Source: Chitinophagaceae bacterium UBA4411
GTDB lineage: Bacteria; Bacteroidota; Bacteroidia; Chitinophagales; Chitinophagaceae
Direction of reading: 5' to 3'
NCBI GenBank assembly: GCA_002400415.1
Contig: DGQP01000003.1
Location: 62,001-126,000, forward strand
DNA: 64,000 nt
In this document: one piece after another, positions 35,582-43,886 of the stretch
How the letters are laid out: each line of letters opens with the position of its first letter
Numbering within the stretch: the first letter of the stretch is position 1
Translations under genes and position numbers: made by a program
Notes under the pieces: model-generated
Told to the model about the DNA's origin: nothing
What the model saw: the letters and a program-made list of their open reading frames with translations, nothing else
Databases searched by the model: none

Positions 35582-36634
35582 ATGGGAAAGAAATTTCAAT
35601 TAACCATACCAACGCCCTGCCACGAAAATTGGGATGCGATGACCCCGGTGGACAAAGGACGTTTCTGTGCAGCCTGCCAGAAGCAGGTCATGGATTTTAG
35701 TAACATGAACGACCGGCAGGTGGTGGAATTCTTTAAGAAACCTTCCGCCGGACCGGTATGCGGCCGCTTTATGCAGGACCAGTTACAAAGGGATATGGAG
35801 CTACCTGTGAAGCGAATACCCTTGGCGAAATATTTTTTCCAGATCGTCATACCCGCTTTTTTTATGTCTGCTAAAGCGAAAGCGCAGGGGGAAGTAAGAG
35901 TGATCAGTTCAAGACCTGCGGTGACCAGCGAACAACAGGTTGCGTTTGACAAGGTTGTTCCAACTGTATGCAGCCTGCCTGTACCCAAAAATATGCCCGC
36001 TGCACCTGTTAAAAATACCCTGTTTACAATAAAAGGGCTTATTACGGATGAGTACAATAGCCCGATGCAGTATGTTTCGGTCATGATCAAAGGAACAACA
36101 TATGGAACACTGACTGATAGCACCGGGGTATTCCGGCTGGCTGTACCTGCGGTGGAGAAAAAAATTACTATCCAGGCATCCTGTGTGGGATTTGAAACAA
36201 TGGAAAAGGAAATCAGTACGGATGAGCTCACCAATAAAACGATCATCCGTATGCCTTCATTATTGTCAATTGTCGCAGGTGAAGTAGTCATTGTTAAGGC
36301 AAAAAATAAAAAGAAGAAGACAATTAGTGAACCCGTTCCATTGATAGAAGAACGAACTGTTGCAATAAAAGAAACTGCATTCAAACTATTCCCCAATCCT
36401 GTTACCTCAGGCGGCACACTGAATATAGAATGGAAACAACAGGACGAAGGCTATTATAATTTAGAAATCCTCAGCCTCGCCGGGCAGATCATCAAACAAC
36501 AAACGGTCTGGATCGATAAAGAAGCAAGGTTGTTAAGCATTGATGTACCAGCTGCCAATCCCGGCACCTATATCATCCGCATCAGCAATACAAAAACAGG
36601 GAAAGCCAGCTCTGAAAAAATGGTTACCCTCTAA
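35582..36634 (+). CDS. Cys-motif protein with carboxypeptidase-like domain and T9SS sorting tail
   Basis: A 350-residue protein without a normal N-terminal signal. Residues 1-50 hold CHENWDAM...GRFCAACQKQVMDFSNM, a small Cys/His motif seen at the start of several Bacteroidota proteins, possibly metal-binding. A hydrophobic stretch near 82-98 ending in AKAQGE could be an internal signal or membrane anchor. A carboxypeptidase-regulatory-like domain lies at about 148-215 (TIKGLITDEYNSPMQYVSVMIKG), and residues 268-350 (LFPNPVTSGGTLNIEW to SSEKMVTL) form a T9SS type A sorting domain. A T9SS tail on a protein whose first 80 residues look cytoplasmic is odd. It lies 15 bases after the plug-domain gene. 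Confidence 0.78.
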   Translation: MGKKFQLTIPTPCHENWDAMTPVDKGRFCAACQKQVMDFSNMNDRQVVEFFKKPSAGPVCGRFMQDQLQRDMELPVKRIPLAKYFFQIVIPAFFMSAKAKAQGEVRVISSRPAVTSEQQVAFDKVVPTVCSLPVPKNMPAAPVKNTLFTIKGLITDEYNSPMQYVSVMIKGTTYGTLTDSTGVFRLAVPAVEKKITIQASCVGFETMEKEISTDELTNKTIIRMPSLLSIVAGEVVIVKAKNKKKKTISEPVPLIEERTVAIKETAFKLFPNPVTSGGTLNIEWKQQDEGYYNLEILSLAGQIIKQQTVWIDKEARLLSIDVPAANPGTYIIRISNTKTGKASSEKMVTL

Positions 36635-36651
36635 AAACTTTGTGGGATATC

Positions 36652-37551
36652 TTATTTAAACGCCGGATGGAAATTCTCCAGCGTCTTTCTTAAAAACTCC
36701 CGGTCAAGATGGGTATATATCTCCGTGGTGGTAATACTCTCATGGCCCAGCATTTCCTGTACGGCCCGTAAATCAGCGCCGCCTTCCACCAGATGCGTGG
36801 CGAAGGAATGGCGAAAAGTATGGGGCGATACTGTTTTTTGAATGCCTGCTTTTGCCACCAGGTCTTTGATAATATAAAAGATCATTACCCTTGATAATTT
36901 CCCGCCCCGCTGGTTCAGGAAAAGAATGTCCTCATTGCCGGTTTGATGGGGTATATGTACCCTGATCTTGTCTTTATATATATTGATGTACTTAATAGCA
37001 CTGCTGCCAATAGGCACTAACCGTTCTTTATCTCCCTTGCCCACCACACGGATAAAACCAACATCAAGATAAAGCTGCGATATTCTCAGGTTTACGGCTT
37101 CGGTGACCCGCAAACCACAACTGTACATGGTTTCCAAGATGGCTTTATTCCTGCCACCTCCGGGTGTGCTGAGATCAATCTGTCCGATAATCTTTTCAAT
37201 CTCTTCAAAGCTGAGAATATCAGGTAATGCTCTTTTCAGTTTCGGCGCTTCTAATAATACCGTGGGGTCTTTGCGGCTGATCTGCTCCACCTGGCAATAC
37301 TTGTAAAAAGCTTTGATGCCGGAAATGATACGGGCCTGGCTGGTATCGGTCATCCCCAGTCCGGCAATCCATTTTACAAAAGATTGCAGATCATTCAGCT
37401 CTATATCAGCAGGGGCTTTTAACGAAGAAGCCTCCTGCAGGTATTGCGTCAGTTTATCAATATCCCGGAGGTAGGCTTCGACAGAATTATCAGAGAGAGA
37501 TTTCTCTAATTGCAAATAGGCTTTGAATCCTTTTTTATAAGGTTCCCACAC
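36652..37551 (-). CDS. xerD: Tyrosine site-specific recombinase XerD
   Basis: A 299-residue tyrosine recombinase of normal XerC/D length that resolves chromosome dimers at dif. The N-terminal SAM-like DNA-binding domain covers about 5-90. Catalytic residues are Arg148 (SCGLRVTEAV), Lys172 (VGKGDKERLVP), His244 and Arg247 (HTFRHSFATHL), His270 (LGHESITTTEIY) and Tyr279. No phage or integron genes are nearby, and the close match to chromosomal XerD argues against an island integrase. The gene starts 11 bases after a lipoprotein gene on the same strand and is probably cotranscribed with it. Confidence 0.93.
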   Translation of the reverse strand: MWEPYKKGFKAYLQLEKSLSDNSVEAYLRDIDKLTQYLQEASSLKAPADIELNDLQSFVKWIAGLGMTDTSQARIISGIKAFYKYCQVEQISRKDPTVLLEAPKLKRALPDILSFEEIEKIIGQIDLSTPGGGRNKAILETMYSCGLRVTEAVNLRISQLYLDVGFIRVVGKGDKERLVPIGSSAIKYINIYKDKIRVHIPHQTGNEDILFLNQRGGKLSRVMIFYIIKDLVAKAGIQKTVSPHTFRHSFATHLVEGGADLRAVQEMLGHESITTTEIYTHLDREFLRKTLENFHPAFK

Positions 37552-37562
37552 AAGGCTGTTGT

Positions 37563-38219
37563 TTATTCGATCCTGATCTTTTTTTCCTTAGCCTGGAATT
37601 GATGGTCAATCTTGATATTCGCCCAGATACTTGTTTTGGTTACATGGATCGAATCAAAAGTTCCATGCACATTGTTATGATCAATATCCAGTTTGGTATT
37701 GTTCATCAGCATCCGGTCAATTTTGCCATTTTCCATATTCTGTGCATAAATGAAGGTTTCGTCATAGTAAGCAATTACCCCTTCTTCCACATTGAATTTT
37801 TTATCAAAGTTGTTCAGGGCGCTGGTATAGATGCTCCATTTATCGGCTTTACTGTAAGGCAGTTTTACCAGAAAACCCCGGCCGGTAATACAATCATTAT
37901 ACTTCAGCCAGGCATAAGAAGTATCCCTGAAATAGCAGGAAATAAAATCTTTATTGATACGGGCTTCTTTGCCCACGAGTTCCATATAACCCATTTTGCG
38001 GGTAGTTTCCAGCCGCTTATTACTCCAGGAGATGGTATCGGGGTTGCAGCCTTTAAAACCGATCGTTACAAAGGGACTGTCGGGATGCGGATGATTAAAT
38101 GTGATGGGCTGACCGGAACAGGCCGTATCGCAAAAATTGGGCGGGGCAGAAGAGGAACTGCAGGCACTGAACGACCAGGCGAAGAAACTGGCGGCAAGCA
38201 ACAGGAAAATAAATCTCAT
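37563..38219 (-). CDS. Hypothetical lipoprotein
   Basis: A 218-residue protein with a lipoprotein signal (AWSFSACSSSS, lipid Cys20). The rest contains a Cys-bearing segment (PPNFCDTACSG) and beta-rich sequence (KGCNPDTISWSNKRLETTRKMGYMELVGKEARI). No family is recognised. An exact -7 box lies upstream and xerD follows after 11 bases, so this gene probably carries the promoter for xerD as well. Confidence 0.75.
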   Translation of the reverse strand: MRFIFLLLAASFFAWSFSACSSSSAPPNFCDTACSGQPITFNHPHPDSPFVTIGFKGCNPDTISWSNKRLETTRKMGYMELVGKEARINKDFISCYFRDTSYAWLKYNDCITGRGFLVKLPYSKADKWSIYTSALNNFDKKFNVEEGVIAYYDETFIYAQNMENGKIDRMLMNNTKLDIDHNNVHGTFDSIHVTKTSIWANIKIDHQFQAKEKKIRIE

Positions 38220-38242
38220 AATTATTGGGTTTTATAGTCAAA

Positions 38243-38250
38243 CAAAAGTA
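38243..38250 (-). promoter_or_regulatory. Bacteroidetes -7 box of the lipoprotein-xerD unit
   Basis: CAAAAGTA on the + strand reads TACTTTTG on the - strand, an exact TAnnTTTG match, 24 bases before the lipoprotein start at 38219. Confidence 0.6.
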
Positions 38251-38323
38251 ACCATTGAGGGCTATCCTTACTAAAATTCTTTTCAGCTGTTTGCCGAAAG
38301 CAATCAAGTAGTATCTTCGGCGC

Positions 38324-38836
38324 ATGAGTGAAAAACAAGTGAATACGCTGCGAAAGTTTAAGCAGCAAATGCCGAAAAACCGCCGCCGCTTCCGCACGTT
38401 CCTGACCAAGCTGGAAAAAAAAGCGCCAAAAGGTATTGAGAAGATAACTGCGGCAATAGAAAAAGAAGTATGGAAAGAAGTGGATTGTCTCACCTGCGCC
38501 AATTGCTGCAAAACGATGACGCCGACTTTTACAGCAGCCGATCTGAAACGGATATCTGCACACTTTGGACAAACAGTAGATGAGTTCAAAGAAAAATGGT
38601 TGTACAAAGAAAGAGGCAGCGGAGACTGGATGAATAAAAAACAACCCTGCCAGTTCCTGAACCTGAAGGATAATAAATGCAGCATCTATGAAATCCGCCC
38701 GGACGACTGTGCCGGTTTCCCGCACCTTCCCAAGCGGATGAAAGATTATGTACATGTACACAAACAAAACGTGGAATACTGCCCCGCTACTTACAAAATG
38801 GTGGAGAAAATGATCGGGCAGATTGATGTGAAGTAG
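38324..38836 (+). CDS. YkgJ-type cysteine cluster protein
   Basis: A 170-residue protein of the YkgJ/Fli-B-like zinc or iron-cluster family. Cysteines group as DCLTCANCCKTM at about 56-67, KQPCQFLNLKDNKCSIYEIRPDDCAGFP at about 106-133, and EYCPATY near 152. The first motif is the family's CxxCxxCC pattern. The role is unknown; a metal cluster is inferred from the Cys spacing. A one-mismatch -7 box (TATCTTCG, 38312-38319) with a TTG 18 bases upstream sits so close to the ATG that the transcript could be nearly leaderless. Confidence 0.87.
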   Translation: MSEKQVNTLRKFKQQMPKNRRRFRTFLTKLEKKAPKGIEKITAAIEKEVWKEVDCLTCANCCKTMTPTFTAADLKRISAHFGQTVDEFKEKWLYKERGSGDWMNKKQPCQFLNLKDNKCSIYEIRPDDCAGFPHLPKRMKDYVHVHKQNVEYCPATYKMVEKMIGQIDVK

Positions 38837-38868
38837 AAATGGACGACAGACCAAAGCCGGGCCCTTTC

Positions 38869-39225
38869 TTACAAAAACACATCTTCCAGTAAGAAGAATT
38901 CCGGTTCTTTATCCCGGAACAGCGTTATCGCCAGCACATCATATTGCATCCATTTATAACCCGGGTTATGAAATAAAAATTCATCTGCAGCCCGCTGCAG
39001 GTTTTTGAATTTTCTTTTTGTCACACTGTCTTCGGGATGGCCAAAAGGAGAATCCTTCCGGGCTTTCACTTCAATGACATGGAGCTTTTCCTGTTTGGTG
39101 GCAATGATATCGATCTCGTAATGGGAATGCCGCCAGTTGATATGTAAAATGGTATAGCCTTTCTCCTGCAGCCATTTTGCCGCCATCGCTTCGCCTTCCT
39201 TTCCCAGGTCATTATGTGAGGCCAT
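38869..39225 (-). CDS. YraN family (UPF0102) nuclease-like protein
   Basis: A 118-residue protein with the restriction-endonuclease-like core of UPF0102: LGKEGEAMAAKWLQEKGYTILHINWRH, YEIDIIATKQEKLHVIEVKARKDSPFGHPEDSV and ARLYLLH-like end. The acidic and Lys residues EID...EVKARK form the PD-(D/E)xK pattern. Biological role is not known; some members are linked to Holliday-junction processing. It is divergent from manA with only 39 bases between the start codons. Confidence 0.92.
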   Translation of the reverse strand: MASHNDLGKEGEAMAAKWLQEKGYTILHINWRHSHYEIDIIATKQEKLHVIEVKARKDSPFGHPEDSVTKRKFKNLQRAADEFLFHNPGYKWMQYDVLAITLFRDKEPEFFLLEDVFL

Positions 39226-39264
39226 GACGTATCTTTACAGTAAGATATTAAAAGAATTTTATCC

Positions 39265-40485
39265 ATGAAAGGAATAGCACGGCTGACCGGAACTGTCAAA
39301 CATTACGATTGGGGCGGCACACAGCTCATCCCTTTTTTATTGCAGGAAGACAATAAAAAGCAAAAACCTTTTGCAGAGTACTGGCTCGGTGTTCATCCCC
39401 TGGCCGATGGGATCGTGGAAGATGAAACGGGGGGGCGTCAAATTTTAAAAGATATCATCAATAATAATAAAGAACAGGCATTAGGTGAAAAAGTGAATAA
39501 GCAATTTGGCGACCTGCCTTATTTGCTTAAAGCGATGGATGTAAAAGATATGCTTTCCATCCAGGTGCATCCGTCTAAAAAAGCAGCAGAAGAAGAATTT
39601 GCAAAAGAGAATGCAGCAGGTATTCCGTTAACAGCAGGTAACAGGAATTATAAAGATGCTAATCATAAACCGGAACTGGCAATGGCATTGAGTGATTTCT
39701 GGTTATTACACGGATTTAAGCCTGAAGCACAGTTACTGAAAATATTTGAACAGGTAAAAGAAATCAGCGGACTGAAAGCGCTATTTCAACCGGGCGGCTA
39801 TGAAACTTTGTACAGCAGGGTGATGACCATGCCGCAGGAAGAAGTGGACAAAATCCTGCATCCTCTTGTCAGCCGCATTGTTCCTTTGTATAAAGAAGGA
39901 AAGCTGGATCGATCCCAGGAAGATTTCTGGGCTGCAAGGGCTGCACTGACTTATTCCGGCAACGGGCATATCGACCGTGGTATATTCTCAGTGTATCTTT
40001 TTAATGTATTGCATCTCAAAAAAGGCCAGGCTATTTTCCAGGATGCGGGTATCCCGCATGCTTATCTTGAAGGACCGAATGTGGAGATCATGGCTAATTC
40101 TGATAATGTGTTGCGGGGTGGCTTAACCACGAAACATATTGACAGCAAAGAATTGCTGAAACATGTGAAATTTGAAGCCACGAAATACGAGATATTAAAA
40201 GGAGAGTGGCATGGCCTGGAAAGGATCTACCTGACCAAGGCGCCCGATTTTCAGCTCAGTTCTTTTGAGCTGGATCCGGGTGAAAAAGCAGGTTTCACTG
40301 CCGGCACTACAGAAATTCTGTTACTGACAGAAGGCCGGGTTACTGTAAGTGATGGGTCTGCAAAAATCGAACTGGCTCCGGGAAAGCCATCTGCTGTGGT
40401 TTTTGCAGGTCAGAAAGCAGAATTGGAAGCACATACTCAATCAGCTGTTTACCGGGCAACTGTTCCTGTCCACACTGGTGAATAA
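39265..40485 (+). CDS. manA: Mannose-6-phosphate isomerase, class I
   Basis: A 406-residue type I phosphomannose isomerase interconverting mannose-6-P and fructose-6-P. Zinc ligands can be placed at Gln100 and His102 (SIQVHPSK), Glu137 (NHKPELAMA) and the histidine in GIPHAYLEGPNVEIMANSDNVLRGG near 263. The start MKGIARLTGTVKHYDWGG is typical. The length is normal. The neighbouring genes do not form a sugar operon, so it probably serves general nucleotide-sugar supply. Confidence 0.95.
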   Translation: MKGIARLTGTVKHYDWGGTQLIPFLLQEDNKKQKPFAEYWLGVHPLADGIVEDETGGRQILKDIINNNKEQALGEKVNKQFGDLPYLLKAMDVKDMLSIQVHPSKKAAEEEFAKENAAGIPLTAGNRNYKDANHKPELAMALSDFWLLHGFKPEAQLLKIFEQVKEISGLKALFQPGGYETLYSRVMTMPQEEVDKILHPLVSRIVPLYKEGKLDRSQEDFWAARAALTYSGNGHIDRGIFSVYLFNVLHLKKGQAIFQDAGIPHAYLEGPNVEIMANSDNVLRGGLTTKHIDSKELLKHVKFEATKYEILKGEWHGLERIYLTKAPDFQLSSFELDPGEKAGFTAGTTEILLLTEGRVTVSDGSAKIELAPGKPSAVVFAGQKAELEAHTQSAVYRATVPVHTGE

Positions 40486-40513
40486 ATAGACCGGCCATTT
40501 AGCTCAATTCTGT

Positions 40514-40521
40514 TATTTTTG
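40514..40521 (+). promoter_or_regulatory. Bacteroidetes -7 box of the DUF6580 gene
   Basis: TATTTTTG is an exact TAnnTTTG match, 48 bases before the ATG at 40569. The leader contains a possible hairpin (TACGG, 40529-40533, with CCGTA, 40552-40556) just ahead of the start codon. It is too short for a known riboswitch. Confidence 0.55.
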
Positions 40522-40568
40522 CCACTGGTACGGAGGCGTAAGTTTCAAATCCCGTATCAACGCTAATT

Positions 40569-41138
40569 ATGAAGATCAACGGACGTTTTATACTGTTTAC
40601 AATTATACTGGTTGCTGTTGCCACTGCCTGTAAATTCTTCTTTGGTCCCGACCTGGATATGTCCGGTTTCTCGCCCATGTTTGCGATAGCCCTGTTCTCC
40701 GGTATGATTATTAAAGAAAGAGACAAATCATTTTTATTGCCGCTGATCGCTTTATTCGCCAGCGATATGCTGATACATTTCCTCTACACACAGAATATGT
40801 TCCCCTATGCCGGTATCTATAACGGCCAGTGGAAAATATATGCCATCCTGATGTTGTCCACCCTGATCGGCTGGGCGCTGAAAGGAAAGAATTATACCCG
40901 TTTACTGACCGGGGCACTTGCTGCGCCTACAGTGTTTTTCCTTGTTTCCAATTTTCTCGTATGGACAGGAACCACTGAAGCCGTGTATACCAAAGACTTC
41001 AGCGGCCTGGTGACTTGTTACACAGCTGCACTGCCGTTCTATAAGAATGCACTGGTTGCAACCCTGTTGTTCCTGCCGGCTGTATTATTCCTCTATAACC
41101 TGATGATGTCAAGAAAAGCCAGGCTGATCCTTGCCTGA
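40569..41138 (+). CDS. DUF6580 membrane protein, putative transporter
   Basis: A 189-residue membrane protein with five or six spans: FILFTIILVAVATACKFFFGP, FSPMFAIALFSGMII, FLLPLIALFASDMLIHFLY, ILMLSTLIGWALKG, PTVFFLVSNFLVWTG and ALVATLLFLPAVLFLYNLM. The family DUF6580 is annotated as a putative transport protein resembling ECF-type S components. The central 'SDMLIHFLY' and 'SNFLVW' segments are family hallmarks. The substrate is unknown and no energy-coupling ATPase lies nearby. It is a single gene with its own promoter and terminator. Confidence 0.8.
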   Translation: MKINGRFILFTIILVAVATACKFFFGPDLDMSGFSPMFAIALFSGMIIKERDKSFLLPLIALFASDMLIHFLYTQNMFPYAGIYNGQWKIYAILMLSTLIGWALKGKNYTRLLTGALAAPTVFFLVSNFLVWTGTTEAVYTKDFSGLVTCYTAALPFYKNALVATLLFLPAVLFLYNLMMSRKARLILA

Positions 41139-41166
41139 TTGACTAACCATACAATAAATTATTAAG

Positions 41167-41190
41167 AAGAGACCCCGGGTCTCTTTTTTT
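41167..41190 (+). terminator. Terminator of the DUF6580 gene
   Basis: The inverted repeat AAGAGACC / GGTCTCTT with CC-G centre is followed by a run of T (seven), 28 bases after the stop. Confidence 0.85.
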
Positions 41191-41326
41191 AGCGCCTGAA
41201 ATTAATATGAACACCTGTTAGTTTGGTAGGGGTCTTTACTTAAATTATGAAAATATAAAATGTGTTATAGATATTGTTTAACAGAATTTAGTTTATTGTA
41301 TAGCAATAGTAAACGAAATCCATCTT

Positions 41327-42451
41327 ATGAAATATCGGACCCTTCTATTCCTGCTGGTCTCTTCCGGTATAGTGCATGGTCAATGCTCAACGGCAGGGGC
41401 CAATAATGCCAGTTCATTCTGGGGAAGCACACTCGTTGGCTCCGTTTCCTGGAGTTCGATGAACGGAGCCCAGGCATCTGATAATTCGTACGCCAGTTCC
41501 AGCATCAGCCTTGGTATACTTGGCAGTACCAGCACCAATTACCTCGCGGCCACCGGTTTTAATTTTTCCATTCCTGCTGATGCAACAATTTGTGGTATCA
41601 TGGTGGAAATAGAGAAGCGGTATAGTATAGTTGTCGGGCTGTTGTCTTCCATTTCTGATAATTCGGTGCGGATTATTAAAGCAAACTCAATTTCGGGAAC
41701 CAACCATGCACTACCGGGAAGCTGGCCTTCTTCTGATGCGTATAGCGTATACGGGGGTGTGGCTGATAGCTGGGGGCTTAGCTGGACGCCGGCAGATATT
41801 AACGCATCGGGTTTTGGCGTTGCTGTTTCGGCTTCTGTATCAGCCGGGCTGGCAGCGCTTTCCTTAAATGCGCTGGTAGATCATATCCGCCTTACCGTTT
41901 ATTACAATGTACCTGTACCGGTTAAATTCAAAGATTTCAATGCTGCTGTACAGGGGAAAAAGATAAAACTTCAGTGGAGTACTGTAACAGAAATAAACAG
42001 CAGTCATTTTATTGCAGAACGCCTTGGACCTGGCAACAGCTGGGAAAAAATAGATTCTGTAAAAGCTGCTTTTAACAGCGATGAAGAACTGCACTATACT
42101 TCCTTTGATCATGCGCCGGCAGCTGTAAACGTCTACCGCATTAAGCAGGTGGATGTGGACGGGAAATGTATTTACTCCAAAACAGTAAAGCTGGATTACC
42201 AGGCAACTGCTGAGGAGGCAATACTTGTTTATCCTAATCCCGTCAGGGGAACTTTGTATATAAAATCTGCTGAGCCGGTACTTGCTGCACAGCTTACAAC
42301 TATTTCGGGCAATAAGCGAACCGATATCAATCCCCCGCTATCTGCCGGTACCACCCGGTTTTCAACGGGCAGTTTACAGCCCGGCATTTACTTTCTTGTA
42401 TTGCAGACCGAAAGCCGGCGGCATGTAAAGAAAATTCTGATCATGCAATAA
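41327..42451 (+). CDS. Secreted protein with T9SS type A sorting domain
   Basis: A 374-residue protein with a signal peptide (GIVHGQC). Residues 20-195 form a beta-rich domain with repeated Ser/Ala-rich strands (WGSTLVGSVSWSSMNGAQASDNSYAS, ATICGIMVEIEKRY, DHIRLTVYYNVPVP). Residues 200-285 (KFKDFNAAVQGKKIKLQWSTVTEINSSHFIAERL) are the fibronectin-like module that often precedes T9SS tails. Residues 300-374 (LVYPNPVRGTLYI to KKILIMQ) are the sorting domain. No enzymatic motif is seen. It is probably a surface or released structural or binding protein. Confidence 0.85.
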   Translation: MKYRTLLFLLVSSGIVHGQCSTAGANNASSFWGSTLVGSVSWSSMNGAQASDNSYASSSISLGILGSTSTNYLAATGFNFSIPADATICGIMVEIEKRYSIVVGLLSSISDNSVRIIKANSISGTNHALPGSWPSSDAYSVYGGVADSWGLSWTPADINASGFGVAVSASVSAGLAALSLNALVDHIRLTVYYNVPVPVKFKDFNAAVQGKKIKLQWSTVTEINSSHFIAERLGPGNSWEKIDSVKAAFNSDEELHYTSFDHAPAAVNVYRIKQVDVDGKCIYSKTVKLDYQATAEEAILVYPNPVRGTLYIKSAEPVLAAQLTTISGNKRTDINPPLSAGTTRFSTGSLQPGIYFLVLQTESRRHVKKILIMQ

Positions 42452-42465
42452 CCGGGAAGGGCAAA

Positions 42466-43116
42466 CTACTGAAGTTCCGTTTTGGCAAACCAATAATTAC
42501 CGTGCTGTATTTTTTCAGTAACTGCTACATTGATCCTTTTACTGAACAACGGGCAATCCAGCACCAGGGTATGATACTCGCCATTTTCCCCGCAGGCATC
42601 AATACCCATTGCTTCTAATTCATCCACGAGGGCAGGCGTGATGAGCCGGCCAATAAACCGTTCCCCCATCACTTCATTACAGCTTACGATAATGGTTTCA
42701 ATACCGGCTTCCAGCATCTGCATTACCAAAGCTTTCCTGTTTTGCTGCCACAGGGGAAGGACTGCTGTTAATCCCGCCTTTGCGCAAACTTTTTCTTCCC
42801 AGTCACGGTGGGGCTGCAAATCAATATCGCCAAATACGGCATGTGTAAGCTGGTACTCCTCTTTTAATTTGGTAAGAGCTGCTGTAAAATGCTGTTCATA
42901 TTCATCCCAGGAGCTGCTGATAAGATGAATGGGTAAGCCTGCCGCAGCCGCCTGTGCCTGCAGGATGGCAGCCGGTATGCCGTGTGAACGGGATATCCTC
43001 CCTTCTTCATTCAATACATTCAGTAATACTTTTGATGTATGGCCCGGTTGTATGGCCTGCATCAGGGCAAAGCAACTGTCTTTACCGCCACTCCAGGAAC
43101 ATAATGCTTCTTTCAT
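42466..43116 (-). CDS. Dph6-related ATP pyrophosphatase (MJ0570/DUF71 family)
   Basis: A 216-residue PP-loop ATPase. The loop is SWSGGKDSCFAL at about 8-19. The family segments RSHGIPAAILQAQAAAAGLPIH, VFGDIDLQPHRDWEE, GERFIGRLITPALVDELEAMGID and GENGEYHTLVLDCPLF follow in order. Eukaryotic Dph6 amidates diphthine; bacterial members have no diphthamide substrate and probably amidate another carboxylate, so the reaction here is open. It is convergent with the T9SS protein gene and precedes rnhA on the same strand with an 83-base gap between. Confidence 0.88.
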   Translation of the reverse strand: MKEALCSWSGGKDSCFALMQAIQPGHTSKVLLNVLNEEGRISRSHGIPAAILQAQAAAAGLPIHLISSSWDEYEQHFTAALTKLKEEYQLTHAVFGDIDLQPHRDWEEKVCAKAGLTAVLPLWQQNRKALVMQMLEAGIETIIVSCNEVMGERFIGRLITPALVDELEAMGIDACGENGEYHTLVLDCPLFSKRINVAVTEKIQHGNYWFAKTELQ

Positions 43117-43199
43117 ATCGTATAGAATTTGAAATACAAAGACAGTAACGCAAAACGACAGGCAGTTAAATTTTCCTGCTGTCTATGTGTCTTAGTAGT

Positions 43200-43688
43200 T
43201 TAAAACAACTTACTACCAGCAGTTCCTTCATATCCTTCATCAATTAATAAGGTATGATGATTGCCATCCGCTGCTTCCGTGGCCAGTTCATCACAACGGT
43301 TATTATACGGGTTATCCGCATGTCCTTTCACCCATTTGAACCGGATCGTATGTTTCTTCGACAACTCATAAAATTCCCGCCACAGGTCCGGGTTCTTCTT
43401 ACCACCTTTGAAATTCGTTTTGATCCAGTTCTTCAGCCAGCCCTCTTCCCAGGCTTTCACCACGTACTGGCTGTCCGAATAAATGGTAACATTCATTCCT
43501 TCTTTCTTCAGCGCCTTTAATCCTGCAATTACGGCCATTAATTCCATCCGGTTATTGGTGGTATGCTTATAGCCCTGCGATAATTCTTTGCGGTGATCAC
43601 CACTCATCAGGATGACCCCGTAACCACCCGGCCCCGGGTTGCCTCTTGCAGATCCGTCGGTATAAATCGTGATGTTTGTTGATGACAT
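43200..43688 (-). CDS. rnhA: Ribonuclease HI
   Basis: A 162-residue RNase HI that cleaves RNA in RNA-DNA hybrids. The catalytic carboxylates are Asp11 (TIYTDGSARGNPGPGG), Glu49 (TNNRMELMAV), Asp72 (IYSDSQYVV) and Asp133 (NNRCDELA), with the flexible-loop His123 (KGHADNP). All are intact. Its upstream region is occupied by an inverted array of 7-nt repeats that ends only eight bases before the start codon, so the promoter must lie within or beyond this element. Confidence 0.96.
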   Translation of the reverse strand: MSSTNITIYTDGSARGNPGPGGYGVILMSGDHRKELSQGYKHTTNNRMELMAVIAGLKALKKEGMNVTIYSDSQYVVKAWEEGWLKNWIKTNFKGGKKNPDLWREFYELSKKHTIRFKWVKGHADNPYNNRCDELATEAADGNHHTLLIDEGYEGTAGSKLF

Positions 43689-43695
43689 AATGTTG

Positions 43696-43886
43696 GTCCA
43701 TAGTCCATGGTCAATAGTCCATCGACGTTTCTTTAAAATATTTAGCTACAGATTGTGTTATAAAATATAATGTAAACAAGAGGAAATTTTCAATATTTAA
43801 ACTCTGCTATGGGCCATTGACCATGGACTATGGACTTTCTCTCAACTCTGCTATGGACCATCGACTATGGACTATGGACTTCTCTC
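43696..43886. repeat. Inverted 7-nt repeat element (TCCATAG / CTATGGA)
   Basis: Left part, 43697-43724: four 7-nt units TCCATAG, TCCATGG, TCAATAG, TCCATCG. Right part: units CTATGGG, CCATTGA, CCATGGA, CTATGGA (43807-43834) and CTATGGA, CCATCGA, CTATGGA, CTATGGA (43851-43878). The right units are the reverse complement of the left family. A perfect 20-nt inverted repeat pairs 43696-43715 with 43816-43835 around an AT-rich core of about 100 bases. The right side is itself a tandem duplication of about 43 bases (43800-43842 and 43844-43886). It fills the whole gap between rnhA and the carboxylase gene. Confidence 0.85.

Noticed and set aside
36652..37551. XerD as an island integrase for the AT-rich block
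   Set aside because: It is 13 kb away, of normal composition, has all chromosomal XerD features and is cotranscribed with a local lipoprotein.
40522..40568. Cobalamin or other known riboswitch before the DUF6580 gene
   Set aside because: The leader is under 50 bases and shows no B12-box or other recognised core.
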